A stretch of DNA of 64,000 bases from Mycobacterium gordonae. Lineage in GTDB: Bacteria > Actinomycetota > Actinomycetes > Mycobacteriales > Mycobacteriaceae. The notes under the pieces were generated by a model that made no database searches, had not been told where the DNA came from, and saw nothing but the letters and a program-made list of their open reading frames with translations. How positions within the stretch are numbered: the stretch's first letter is position 1; every line of letters begins with the position of its first letter. Below, piece by piece: positions 25,360-33,512 of the stretch. The DNA lies in contig NZ_CP070973.1 of assembly GCF_017086405.1 (NCBI RefSeq), positions 3,752,739-3,816,738 on the forward strand, written 5' to 3'. Both the position numbers and the translations under genes were made by a program.

Positions 25360-25578
25360 ATGGCCTTCGATCCCAAAGATGCCGTCGACGCCGTCCGCGA
25401 CATCGCCACCAACGCCGTCGAGAAAGCATCCGACATCGTCGAGCACGCCAGCGACATCATCCGCGGCGACATCGCCGGGGGCGCCAGCGGCATCGTGCAG
25501 AACTCCATCGAGATCGGGACGCACGCCGTCGACCGGGTAAAAGAGGTCTTCACCGGCAAGGACGACGACCTGGACTGA
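25360..25578 (+). CDS. Small amphipathic-helix protein, Rv1893-like
   Basis: 72-residue protein made of long amphipathic helices (DPKDAVDAVRDIATNAVEKA, then DIVEHASDIIRGDIAGG), resembling small stress or LEA-like and Rv1893-type proteins of mycobacteria. The ATG at 25360 is preceded by AGGAG and gives exactly the length recalled for Rv1893; an upstream ATG at 25342 is in frame but poorly placed. The acidic tail is GKDDDLD. It is 72 bp downstream of the Rv1892-like gene and converges with the next gene, with 5 bp between stops. No function is established. Confidence 0.85.
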   Translation: MAFDPKDAVDAVRDIATNAVEKASDIVEHASDIIRGDIAGGASGIVQNSIEIGTHAVDRVKEVFTGKDDDLD

Positions 25579-25583
25579 GAGTC

Positions 25584-26714
25584 CTAGATGGCGGCGGCGG
25601 CATTCAGTTCGTCGAGCCGGGTCGTTGCCTCCAGGTACTCCTGTACCCAGCGCTCGATGACGGCGGAGGTCTTCTCCACCTTCTGGAACTGACCGACGAC
25701 CTGCCCGACCGGGTTGAATGCCACGTCGACCGACTCGTTGGGATAGCGGTTGGTGGCCCGCACCGCCATGCCGGAAACCATGTACTGCAACGGCATTCCC
25801 AACGGCTTGGGGTTGTCCGGCTGCTCCCATGCCTCGGTCCAGTCGTTACGCAGCATCCGGGCCGGCTTGCCGGTGAACGAACGGCTGCGCACGGTGTCGC
25901 GGCTGCCCGCCTTGATGTAAGCGGCCTGCTGAACCGGAGTGTTCGAGGACTCCTCGACCATCAGCCACTGCGAACCGGTCCATGCGCCCTGGGCGCCCAG
26001 CGCCAACGCCGCGGCGATCTGCTGGCCGCTGCCGATGCCGCCGGCGGCCAGCACGGGAACCGGCGCCACCTCCTTGACGACCTGCGGCCACAACACAATT
26101 GAGCCGACCTCGCCACAGTGGCCACCGGCCTCGCCGCCCTGGGCGATGATGATGTCGACGCCCGCATCGGCGTGCTTGCGGGCCTGCGACGGCGAACCGC
26201 ACAACGCCGCCACCTTGCGCCCCTCAGCATGAATGTGCTTGATCATCTCCGCCGGGGGAGTGCCCAGCGCATTGGCGATCATCGTCACCTTCGGGTGCTT
26301 GAGCGCAACCTCCACCTGGGGGGTGGCGGTGGCCTCAGTCCAGCCCAGCAGCTGCAGGCTGTCACCGTCGCTGTCCTCGACCGGCACGCCGTGGTCGGCA
26401 AGGATCTTCTTACCGAAGTCGAGGTGATCCTGCGGCACCATCTTGCGCAGCGTCTCGGCGAGCTCCTCGGCCGACAGGTGGGCATCCATGCCCTCGTACT
26501 TATTCGGGATGACGATGTCCACACCATAGGGGTGGTCGCCGATGTTCTCGTCGATCCAGTTCAGTTCGATCTCGAGCTGTTCGGGGGTGAAGCCGACAGC
26601 GCCCAGCACCCCGAACCCGCCGGCTTTGCTGACAGCGACGACGACATCGCGGCAATGGGTGAAAGCGAAGATCGGGAACTCGATACCGAGTTCATCGCAT
26701 AGGGCGGTGTGCAT
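25584..26714 (-). CDS. Nitronate-monooxygenase-fold flavoprotein, Rv1894c-like, KstR regulon member
   Basis: 376-residue FMN-dependent TIM-barrel enzyme of the 2-nitropropane dioxygenase/nitronate monooxygenase superfamily. Features: CDELGIEFPIFAFTHCRDVV at the N-terminus, IIAQGGEAGGHCGEVGS (flavin-contact strand with the His region), and the phosphate-binding AAGGIGSGQQIAAALALGAQ. Rv1894c has been listed among KstR-regulated sterol-catabolism genes, and the related Rv3553 (IpdC) acts in steroid-ring degradation, so a role in sterol or related lipid breakdown is more likely than nitronate oxidation. ATG 26714 follows AGGAG and gives the family length; a perfect KstR box lies 37 bp upstream. 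Confidence 0.93.
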   Translation of the reverse strand: MHTALCDELGIEFPIFAFTHCRDVVVAVSKAGGFGVLGAVGFTPEQLEIELNWIDENIGDHPYGVDIVIPNKYEGMDAHLSAEELAETLRKMVPQDHLDFGKKILADHGVPVEDSDGDSLQLLGWTEATATPQVEVALKHPKVTMIANALGTPPAEMIKHIHAEGRKVAALCGSPSQARKHADAGVDIIIAQGGEAGGHCGEVGSIVLWPQVVKEVAPVPVLAAGGIGSGQQIAAALALGAQGAWTGSQWLMVEESSNTPVQQAAYIKAGSRDTVRSRSFTGKPARMLRNDWTEAWEQPDNPKPLGMPLQYMVSGMAVRATNRYPNESVDVAFNPVGQVVGQFQKVEKTSAVIERWVQEYLEATTRLDELNAAAAI

Positions 26715-26750
26715 GCCTACTCCTGTGGGGCGCGGGACCGATGCAATAAT

Positions 26751-26764
26751 TGAAACGTGTTCTA
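26751..26764 (-). promoter_or_regulatory. KstR operator upstream of the Rv1894c-like gene
   Basis: TGAAACGTGTTCTA fits the KstR consensus TnnAACnnGTTnnA at all eight fixed positions. It lies 37 bp before the start codon, where bound repressor would block the promoter. This agrees with the recalled KstR control of Rv1894c. Confidence 0.87.
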
Positions 26765-26824
26765 GTTTAATACCAATCTCGTCGACCAGGCCAGCCAGGT
26801 CTGGCGCGCTGCGACTAGGCCCCT

Positions 26825-27289
26825 TCAGACAACCAGCCCGTATGCCACCCGCAGCGCCACAAAGGCGAGCATGCACGCGAAGCACAGCAGGTGATCGCGG
26901 CAGACTGCCCGCGCCAGGTGAGTCTGCACGTCCGGCGGATCGATGCGGCTGCCCAACCGAACCGCACTGGGGACGGTGTGCACCAGGGCCACCACCACCG
27001 GAATGGCTGCCGCACCGGCCGATGCCACCAGTAACCACACCGGTTCGCGACCGTAGGCTGCCTCAAAGCCCAACGCGCTCAACAAGATCAGCATCACCAT
27101 TGCAATGAACCGGCCCATCGGCTGGGACGTGGTCGTGGCCCGGCGGTAGTAGCCCGCGATCGACGCCAGTAGTGGCTCGGGCAGTTCGGCGCCGGCCTCG
27201 CGATGTCCAAGCACCTGGACATCGAAGATCAGGTCCATCCACACCACGGCGAGTAAAAACCCGCCACAAGCCGTCAGCAGCGGTGTCAT
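26825..27289 (-). CDS. Four-TM integral membrane protein of unknown function
   Basis: 154 residues with four predicted membrane helices: TPLLTACGGFLLAVVWMDLI, GRFIAMVMLILLSALGFEAA, VWLLVASAGAAAIPVVVALV and LLCFACMLAFVALRVAYGLV. The loop after helix 1 (LGHREAGAELPEPLLASIAG) and the YYRRATT stretch recall DUF1772-like small membrane proteins, but that is weak. ATG 27289 follows GGTGGG; the frame is open farther up without protein character. A KstR-like site lies 121 bp upstream. The function is unknown. Confidence 0.78.
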   Translation of the reverse strand: MTPLLTACGGFLLAVVWMDLIFDVQVLGHREAGAELPEPLLASIAGYYRRATTTSQPMGRFIAMVMLILLSALGFEAAYGREPVWLLVASAGAAAIPVVVALVHTVPSAVRLGSRIDPPDVQTHLARAVCRDHLLCFACMLAFVALRVAYGLVV

Positions 27290-27409
27290 CGCGTGCCCAC
27301 CTTCTCCGCGCGTCGAAAGACTAGCCTCCGTATTGTTTCGTAACTCGGACAAACCTCGGGCGCGGCCTGCGGTAAACCGCCGGGACACACCCGGGCGCCG
27401 GCGCTCGAT

Positions 27410-27423
27410 TAGAACAGGTTCTC
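27410..27423 (-). promoter_or_regulatory. Third KstR-like site
   Basis: TAGAACAGGTTCTC matches TnnAACnnGTTnnA at 7 of 8 fixed positions, around an AGAAC/GTTCT dyad. It lies between the stop of the upstream membrane gene and the start of the four-TM protein gene, 121 bp before the latter. The position is reasonable for control of that gene but is not proof. Confidence 0.5.
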
Positions 27424-27437
27424 GCGACCGTTCGACA

Positions 27438-27776
27438 TCAGCGCCGCCACCGATAGCTCAGCCGAATGGCGCCCAGAACAGCACCCAGCACGACGGCCAC
27501 CACCACCGCCTGCATCGCGTAGATGGCGAAGAGGTTGGCGTTGAGCCCGCCCGCGTCGCCGACGCATTGGAAGTTCACCCGGGTGTTCGACCGTCTGGAC
27601 ATGTCGGTCAACCTCGCGGTGTTGTACGCCAGGTGGCTCCCGCTGCCGCAGACGAAGAAACCCGTCCACAGCGCGCTGGCGGGAGCCAGTCCGATCACCG
27701 CCGCCGCACCTCCTGCAGAGATTCCGCACAGCAGTGCGATCTTGACGGGGATATCTCCGAAGCGTCGTCTACCCAC
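27438..27776 (-). CDS. Small membrane protein of unknown function
   Basis: 112 residues with hydrophobic stretches at ALLCGISAGGAAAVIGLAPA, part of SALWTGFFVCG, and NLFAIYAMQAVVVAVVLGAV. The middle is polar and contains Cys residues (FVCGSG and FQCVGD) that could form a disulfide. GTG 27776 is the likely start, with GAGGAT upstream. It diverges from the Baeyer-Villiger monooxygenase gene; the 131-bp gap holds both promoters and a dyad. No family is recognised. Confidence 0.72.
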   Translation of the reverse strand: MGRRRFGDIPVKIALLCGISAGGAAAVIGLAPASALWTGFFVCGSGSHLAYNTARLTDMSRRSNTRVNFQCVGDAGGLNANLFAIYAMQAVVVAVVLGAVLGAIRLSYRWRR

Positions 27777-27854
27777 GGGCAGATCCTCGCACTTCGCCGG
27801 CCCTCACCACGACATCTTGATCAGCGTGCGGCAGCGCGGGTAGCGTAGGGTTGT

Positions 27855-27883
27855 CAATTACGAACCGTAGCGTAGCGTAATTG
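27855..27883. promoter_or_regulatory. Dyad upstream of the Baeyer-Villiger monooxygenase operon
   Basis: CAATTACG at 27855-27862 and its reverse complement CGTAATTG at 27876-27883 flank a 13-bp spacer that contains two CGTAG direct repeats. The site ends 24 bp before the monooxygenase ATG, where a bound repressor (for example a TetR or MarR type) would interfere with initiation. No regulator gene is adjacent. Confidence 0.5.
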
Positions 27884-27907
27884 CATCCACCGAAAGGATC
27901 GCGTTCG

Positions 27908-29839
27908 ATGCGCAGCCGGTACGCCGGAGAACCCTTCACCACGTCCACACCCGAGATCGCCGCCGCACTGCAGGACGTCAGCGTCCCGACCTTGCTGCTG
28001 TCGTTGGTCCACATCACCGGCGATCCCCGCTACATGCGCGACTTCAAGCAGATGGGTCTGTTCCTCAACGAGGTACAGGGTTTCATGTCCGATGACGACA
28101 AGGACCGGGCACGGGCCGAAGCGCTTGCGGTGCTGACCGACTACCGCGACCGTGGCTGTCCGGAACCGCCGCCGCTGAGTGACGACGTCATCCGGGAAAT
28201 GATGGATTGGGCGGCCTGCGAACACGTTCCCGACGACTACCTGCCCCTGGCGCGGGAGGAGATGGACCTCGAGGGAGTCGATCCGCGCCGTCCGGCGGCC
28301 CTACCTCGGGACAGCGCAGCGGATTTCCCGGTGCTGGTGATCGGTTGCGGAGAATCGGGCATCCTGGCCGGAATCCGGCTCAAACAGGCCAACATCCCGT
28401 TCACCATCGTCGAGAAGAACGCCGGACCCGGCGGAACCTGGTGGGAGAACAGCTATCCCGGCGCCCGGGTGGACGTCGCCAACCATTTCTATTGTTACAG
28501 CTTCGAACCCAACAACGAGTGGACCCATTTCTTCGCCGAACAACCCGAGTTGCAGAGCTACTTCGCCGCGGTATTGGCCAGGCACGATCTGGGCGGCACC
28601 GTCCGTTGGCGGACCGAGGTCCTGGGCGCGCAATGGGACGACGAGGCGGGTGTGTGGAACGTGGCGCTACGCGGCGCCGACGGCGCGGTCAGCACGGCGC
28701 GGGCGCGCGCGGTCATCACGGCGGTGGGTCAGCTGAATCGGCCGCGCCTTCCCGACTTTGCGGGCGCGGACACTTTTGCGGGACCGTCGTTTCACTCCGC
28801 GGCCTGGGATCACTCGGTGGACCTGACCGGTAAGCGGGTCGCCCTCGTCGGCGCCGGGGCGAGCGGATTCCAGATCGCGCCGGCGATCGCGGGGGACGTC
28901 TCGCATCTGACGGTGTTCCAGCGCACCGCGCAATGGATGTTTCCCAACCCGATGTATCACGACGAAGTCGGCGACGGTGTGCGCTGGGCGATGCGCCATG
29001 TGCCGTACTACGGACGGTGGTACCGGTTTCTGCTGTTGTGGCCGGGCGCCGACAAGGGCCTGGACGCGGCGCGCGGCGACCCGAACTACGCCGACCAGGA
29101 CTACGCGGTCAGTGAGATCAACGCCGCGGCCCGGATGATGTTCAGCCAGTGGATCACCAGCCAGCTTCCGGAGGGCTCCGAGTTGCTGACCAAGGTACTG
29201 CCGGACTACCCGGCCACCGGCAAGCGCACGTTGCAGGACAACGGCAGTTGGCTGCGGACGCTGCAACGCGACAACGTCGAGTTGGTGCGGACACCGATCC
29301 AGCGGATCACCCCGGGCGGCATCGTCACCGAAGACGGCGTGACACACGACGTCGACATCATCGTGTACGCCACCGGATTTCGGCACACCGACGTGTTGTG
29401 GCCGCTGAAGATCACCGGCCGCAACGGGATCGACCTTCATGAGCTGTGGGGAAGCCGGCCGTACGCACACCTGGGGATCACTGTGCCCGGATTCCCCAAC
29501 CTGTTCCTGCTCTACGGGCCGGGCACGCACCTGGCCCACGGGGGCAGCCTGATCTTCCAATCCGAACTGCAGATGCGCTATATCAATCAGTGTCTGCAGC
29601 ACATGGCCGAGGAACACATCACCGCGCTGGAGCCCACCGCCGAGGCGGCCGAGCGGTGGCATCAGCGGACCCAGGCCGAGATCAAGCAGATGGTCTGGTC
29701 GCACCCGGCCGTCAAGCATTCGTACTTCAAGAACGCCGACGGCGAGATCCACACCGTCAGCCCGTGGCGCCTCAACGAATACTGGGCCGCGGTGCGCGAA
29801 CCGAAGTGGTCCGATTTCGTTCTGCGACAGGAGAACTGA
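27908..29839 (+). CDS. FAD/NADPH-dependent Baeyer-Villiger monooxygenase, HAPMO-like
   Basis: 643-residue flavin monooxygenase that converts ketones to esters or lactones. An N-terminal extension of about 135 residues precedes the FAD motif GCGESG (146-151); this layout and total length resemble 4-hydroxyacetophenone monooxygenase rather than the shorter cyclohexanone type. The BVMO fingerprint follows as FAGPSFHSAAWDH, then the NADPH motif GAGASG, and the late ATG motif YATGFRHTD. ATG 27908 has AAAGGA upstream; an in-frame TTG at 27881 is less likely. It leads an operon with a Zn-dehydrogenase (4 bp gap) and a nitrilase-family gene. The substrate is unknown. Confidence 0.92.
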   Translation: MRSRYAGEPFTTSTPEIAAALQDVSVPTLLLSLVHITGDPRYMRDFKQMGLFLNEVQGFMSDDDKDRARAEALAVLTDYRDRGCPEPPPLSDDVIREMMDWAACEHVPDDYLPLAREEMDLEGVDPRRPAALPRDSAADFPVLVIGCGESGILAGIRLKQANIPFTIVEKNAGPGGTWWENSYPGARVDVANHFYCYSFEPNNEWTHFFAEQPELQSYFAAVLARHDLGGTVRWRTEVLGAQWDDEAGVWNVALRGADGAVSTARARAVITAVGQLNRPRLPDFAGADTFAGPSFHSAAWDHSVDLTGKRVALVGAGASGFQIAPAIAGDVSHLTVFQRTAQWMFPNPMYHDEVGDGVRWAMRHVPYYGRWYRFLLLWPGADKGLDAARGDPNYADQDYAVSEINAAARMMFSQWITSQLPEGSELLTKVLPDYPATGKRTLQDNGSWLRTLQRDNVELVRTPIQRITPGGIVTEDGVTHDVDIIVYATGFRHTDVLWPLKITGRNGIDLHELWGSRPYAHLGITVPGFPNLFLLYGPGTHLAHGGSLIFQSELQMRYINQCLQHMAEEHITALEPTAEAAERWHQRTQAEIKQMVWSHPAVKHSYFKNADGEIHTVSPWRLNEYWAAVREPKWSDFVLRQEN

Positions 29840-29843
29840 GCCC

Positions 29844-30869
29844 ATGCGCACGGTAGTCATCGACGGGCCGGCCAGCATCCGGGTGGACACCCGTCCCGAC
29901 CCCACGCTGACCGGGCCGGACGGCGTGATCGTCGCGGTGCGGGCCGCCGGCATCTGCGGATCAGACCTGCACTTCTACGAGGGTGACTACCCGCTGGCCG
30001 AGCCCGTGCCGCTGGGCCACGAAGCCGTCGGCACCGTCGTCGACGCCGGCCCCGACGTGCGATCGGTCAACGTCGGCGACGAAGTGCTGGTGTCCTCGGT
30101 GGCCGGGTGCGGCAGGTGCCCGGGGTGCGCCACCAACGACCCGGTGATGTGTTACTCGGGTCTGCAGATCTTCGGCGGTGGTGTGCTTCCCGGGGCTCAA
30201 ACAGATCTGCTCGCCGTGCACGCGGCCGACTTCCAGGTGCGGAGAATTCCCGAGGGTATCAGCACCGAACAGGCGTTACTGCTCACCGACAATCTGGCGA
30301 CCGGCTGGGCGGCGGCCCAGCGAGCGGACATTCCGCTGGGCGGCACCGTGGCGGTCATCGGCCTGGGGGCGGTCGGTCTGTGCGCGCTCCGTAGCGCGTT
30401 CGCCCAGGGCGCCGCAACGGTTTTCGCGGTCGATCGGGTGGCGGGCCGGCTGCAGCGCGCCGTCGATTGGGGCGCGACGCCAGTGGCGTCGTCGACGGTG
30501 GAGACGATCCTGGCCGCCACCGGTGGCCGCGGGGCGGACGCGGTGATCGATGCCGTCGCAACTGACGCATCCCTGACCGACGCGCTGTATGCGGTGCGGC
30601 CGGGCGGCACCGTCTCGGTGGTCGGTGTGCACGACCTGCAGCCATTCCCCTTCCCGGCGTTGGCCTGCCTGATCCGCAGCATCACCGTGCGATGGACCAC
30701 TGCGCCGGTGCAACGCACCTGGCCGGAGTTGATTCCGTTGCTGCAGTCGGGTCGGCTGGATGTCGATGGCATTTTCACCAGCACGCTGCCGCTCGACGAA
30801 GCGGCCAGGGGCTACGCGACCGCCGCGGCGCGTTCCGGTGACGACGTGAAGATCCTGTTGACGCCGTAG
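29844..30869 (+). CDS. Zinc-dependent medium-chain dehydrogenase, Rv1895-like
   Basis: 341-residue alcohol/polyol dehydrogenase-type enzyme. Catalytic zinc ligands are in CGSDLHFYEGDYP and LGHEAVGTV, the structural zinc site in GCGRCPGCATNDPVMC, and the Rossmann motif is IGLGAVGLCALRSA. It is not close to the dehydrogenase at 18866. It starts 4 bp after the monooxygenase stop with AGGAG overlapping its end, so it is made from the same transcript. Alcohol oxidation to a ketone, the substrate for the neighbouring Baeyer-Villiger enzyme, is a sensible but unproven role. Corresponds to Rv1895. Confidence 0.92.
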   Translation: MRTVVIDGPASIRVDTRPDPTLTGPDGVIVAVRAAGICGSDLHFYEGDYPLAEPVPLGHEAVGTVVDAGPDVRSVNVGDEVLVSSVAGCGRCPGCATNDPVMCYSGLQIFGGGVLPGAQTDLLAVHAADFQVRRIPEGISTEQALLLTDNLATGWAAAQRADIPLGGTVAVIGLGAVGLCALRSAFAQGAATVFAVDRVAGRLQRAVDWGATPVASSTVETILAATGGRGADAVIDAVATDASLTDALYAVRPGGTVSVVGVHDLQPFPFPALACLIRSITVRWTTAPVQRTWPELIPLLQSGRLDVDGIFTSTLPLDEAARGYATAAARSGDDVKILLTP

Positions 30870-30891
30870 CCCGGTGTGGCAGCATGGCCTC

Positions 30892-31803
30892 ATGCGCTGT
30901 GCCGCAATTCAACTCGACGCGGCGCCGGCCGACGTTGACGCGAACCTTGCCACCGTGGAACGTCTGGTCGAAGACGCCGTCGCCGCGGGTGCGCAAACCA
31001 TCGCGTTGCCGGAGTTCTTCACCACCGGCATCGGTTTCTGGCCCGAACTTGCCGACGCGGCACAGCCGGTCGACGGCAAGGCCACGGAACTGCTCCTGGC
31101 TTTGGCGCGTCGCCACGAGGTGATGATCGGCGGCTCGTTGCTGATCCGCGACACCGACGGAGACGTGCGCAATGCGTATCTGGTTGTGACGTCGGAAGGC
31201 GTGGCCGGCCGACACGACAAGGATCTTCCGACGATGTGGGAGAACGCTTTCTACATCGGCGGGCATGACGACGGAGTGATTGACGCCGGTGGGCTGACGG
31301 TAGGCGCCGCGGTGTGCTGGGAACTGATGCGCACCCAGACGGTGCGTCGCTTACGTGGTCGCATAGACCTGGCGATGACGGGTTCGGGCTGGTGGTCGAT
31401 CCCCGACTGGTGGCCCCGAGCGGCTTTTCGCCGCCTGGAACAACGCAACGCGTCGACGGCCTGGCAGGCGGCGGCAACCTTCGCCGGTTACGTGGGTGCC
31501 CCGATTCTGCATGCGGCACACGCGGGCACCGTGCGGTGCCGGATGCCGTGGTTGCCGTTGCGGTATGCGGGCCGGTTCGAGGGCGGCACCATGATCGTCG
31601 CCGCCGACGGGACTGTGCTAGGTTCGCTCACCGACGGTGAAGGGGTTGTGGTCGCGGACATATCGGTGGGGCGTTGCGCTCCTCGTTCGGCTGTGCCGGA
31701 ACGGTTTTGGCTGCATCCGCGAGGAGCGCTGCAATCCGCCGTGTGGCACTACCAACGCGTGCACGGTCGCCGCTATTACCGACGGCACGTGGCCGTCTCT
31801 TGA
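30892..31803 (+). CDS. Carbon-nitrogen hydrolase (nitrilase superfamily)
   Basis: 303-residue nitrilase-superfamily enzyme with the Glu-Lys-Cys triad at Glu41 (ALPEFF), Lys110 (RHDKDLP) and Cys142 (AVCWELMR). These enzymes hydrolyse nitriles, amides or carbamoyl compounds; the branch is not clear. ATG 30892 gives a natural N-terminus (MRCAAIQLDA); an in-frame GTG at 30874 overlaps the end of the preceding gene region and is less likely. It follows the dehydrogenase after 22 bp and completes the operon. I do not recall it beside Rv1895 in M. tuberculosis. Confidence 0.88.
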   Translation: MRCAAIQLDAAPADVDANLATVERLVEDAVAAGAQTIALPEFFTTGIGFWPELADAAQPVDGKATELLLALARRHEVMIGGSLLIRDTDGDVRNAYLVVTSEGVAGRHDKDLPTMWENAFYIGGHDDGVIDAGGLTVGAAVCWELMRTQTVRRLRGRIDLAMTGSGWWSIPDWWPRAAFRRLEQRNASTAWQAAATFAGYVGAPILHAAHAGTVRCRMPWLPLRYAGRFEGGTMIVAADGTVLGSLTDGEGVVVADISVGRCAPRSAVPERFWLHPRGALQSAVWHYQRVHGRRYYRRHVAVS

Positions 31804-31807
31804 CGGT

Positions 31808-32716
31808 TCAGCGGGTGGCGGTCACGTACTGCGAGCGCATGAAGCTGTCGATCTTCACGTCCACCGGCGGCGGGGTGAGCCCGTAACCGGCTTGCAGATT
31901 CAGTGTGTTCCGGACGGGCTCGACAGACCAGCCATGGTCTCGCAGCCACTGCGCTGGGTCCGCTGGGTTGTCGTAGGTCAGCGCGGAGAAGTCGACATCG
32001 CCGGACATGTTGACGCCGGGGTGCGCCCGTTCCAGTTCAGCGAGTTGGTCGTGGTCCAGACGGGAACCCAGCGCGCCGGTGGCAACCCGACTGTCCGGTG
32101 CGCTGTTTGCGTGGATCTGAGCGAACAGCGCTTCCTGGGCGTCGCCGGTCAGGTAGGGCAGCAGTCCCTCCACCGACCAGGCGGTGGGGACTCGAGGGTC
32201 GAAGCCGGCCTTGATGAGTTCGGCAGTCCAGTCGGTGCGCAGATCCGCCGCGACCTCGACCCGGCGCCCCTTGGGTTCGGCGCCGAGTCCGTCAAGCACC
32301 CGTGCTTTGAATTCGAGTACCTTCGGCAAGTCGACTTCGAAAACCGTTGCGTCTGAGGGCCAGTCGAGGCGGTATGGCCGCGAGTCCAGGCCCGCCGCGA
32401 CGATCACCGCCTGCTCGATGCCGGTTTCACCGGCGTTGGTGAAGAAGTCGTCGAAGAAGCGGGTCTGCACGCCGTACAGACGCGGGAAGGTGGTCTCGTC
32501 TTCGGAGGTGCCCGGGTCCTTGAGCAGCCCGGTCAGGTAGGGGTCGCCGGTCGCGGTGATGAAATGCTGTGCATAGTCGTCGCGCACCAACGGCTTTGCG
32601 CTCAGGGCGTGCACCGCGCGCCAACCCGCGACGAGCAGCGCGGTGTAGCCGACACCGCTGACAATGTCCCACTGGTCGTCGTCGGAACGGAGGGATCCAA
32701 ATGAGGGTGTCGTCAT
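31808..32716 (-). CDS. SAM-dependent methyltransferase, Rv1896c-like
   Basis: 302-residue class I methyltransferase of the mycobacterial TIGR00027/LCMT-like family. The SAM site is QAVIVAAGLDSRPYRL, with VFEVDLPKVLEFK for the ribose and WSVEGLLPYL as the family motif. It starts at ATG 32716 and stops 4 bp from the convergent nitrilase stop. It is upstream-adjacent to dtd, 16 bp away on the same strand. It matches Rv1896c in place and length. The methyl acceptor is unknown. Confidence 0.92.
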   Translation of the reverse strand: MTTPSFGSLRSDDDQWDIVSGVGYTALLVAGWRAVHALSAKPLVRDDYAQHFITATGDPYLTGLLKDPGTSEDETTFPRLYGVQTRFFDDFFTNAGETGIEQAVIVAAGLDSRPYRLDWPSDATVFEVDLPKVLEFKARVLDGLGAEPKGRRVEVAADLRTDWTAELIKAGFDPRVPTAWSVEGLLPYLTGDAQEALFAQIHANSAPDSRVATGALGSRLDHDQLAELERAHPGVNMSGDVDFSALTYDNPADPAQWLRDHGWSVEPVRNTLNLQAGYGLTPPPVDVKIDSFMRSQYVTATR

Positions 32717-32732
32717 ACAGCAAACGTACCCG

Positions 32733-33164
32733 TCATAGCTCCAGCAAAACTGTCACGGGCCCATCGTTGGTCAGTTCCACCCGCATATGCGCACCGAAGG
32801 TACCCGTCTCTACGCGTGCGCCTCGTGCGCGGAGCGCATCGGCAAAGGCGGCCACGAGCGGCTCAGCAACGGGCCTGGGTGCCGCGGCGTTCCAGGAGGG
32901 CCGCCGGCCCTTGGCGGTGTTGGCGTACAAGGTGAACTGGCTGACCACCAGGATCGGCGCGCCGACGTCGGACGCGGACTTCTCGTCGTCGAGAATCCTT
33001 AGCGTCCACAGCTTTTCGGCAAGACGTCGAGCCTGGTCGGCTGCGTCGCTGTGGGTGACGCCGACGAAGGCGAGCAAGCCCTGACCCGCGGGCCGGATGG
33101 CGCCGACGACTTCATCGTCCACCAGCACCGCCGCCGAGGAGACCCGCTGCACCAACACCCGCAT
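32733..33164 (-). CDS. dtd: D-aminoacyl-tRNA deacylase (Dtd)
   Basis: 143-residue editing enzyme that hydrolyses D-aminoacyl-tRNA, including D-Tyr-tRNA. The two cross-subunit motifs of the family are present: SQFTLYANTAKGRRPSW and the C-terminal NDGPVTVLLEL (GlyPro with Val-Thr). It begins MRVLVQRVSSAAV, typical of Dtd. ATG 33164 gives exactly the normal length. It is divergent from the MTH1187-family gene and lies upstream of the methyltransferase gene on the same strand. Corresponds to Rv1897c. Confidence 0.97.
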   Translation of the reverse strand: MRVLVQRVSSAAVLVDDEVVGAIRPAGQGLLAFVGVTHSDAADQARRLAEKLWTLRILDDEKSASDVGAPILVVSQFTLYANTAKGRRPSWNAAAPRPVAEPLVAAFADALRARGARVETGTFGAHMRVELTNDGPVTVLLEL

Positions 33165-33206
33165 GAGCGTCGATGCTGCCACGTCAGGGGTGAGTAGGCT
33201 CGTGAG

Positions 33207-33512
33207 GTGTCTGTGCTGGTTGCGTTTTCAGTCACCCCAATAGGCGTGGGGGAGGCCGTCGGCGACATCGTCGCCGAGGCCGTCCGGGTGGTTCGTGAAT
33301 CGGGATTGCCCAACAAGACGGATTCGATGTTCACCGTGATCGAAGGTGACAGCTGGGCGGAAGTGATGGCTGTGGTGCAACGGGCGGTGGAGGCGGTGGC
33401 CGCGCGGGCGCCCCGGGTGAGCACCGTGATCAAGGCCGACGTGCGTGCCGGAGCAACCGATGCGATGACGCAGAAGGTTCAGTCCGTCGAGCGGTATCTG
33501 TCCGGTAGCTAA
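33207..33512 (+). CDS. MTH1187/YqgV-type thiamine-binding-like protein
   Basis: 101-residue ferredoxin-fold protein of the MTH1187/YkoF-like family; some members bind hydroxymethylpyrimidine or thiamine. It opens LVAFSVTPIGVGEAVGDIV and has MFTVIEGDSWAEVM and VIKADVRAG, all family blocks. GTG 33207 is the only sensible start. The TAA stop overlaps the end of the decayed macro-domain gene on the other strand. Corresponds to Rv1898. Confidence 0.9.
   Translation: MSVLVAFSVTPIGVGEAVGDIVAEAVRVVRESGLPNKTDSMFTVIEGDSWAEVMAVVQRAVEAVAARAPRVSTVIKADVRAGATDAMTQKVQSVERYLSGS

Noticed and set aside
26714..27038. Extended start for the Rv1894c-like gene
   Set aside because: ATG 26714 has AGGAG and gives the exact family length; the extension would place the perfect KstR box inside the coding region.
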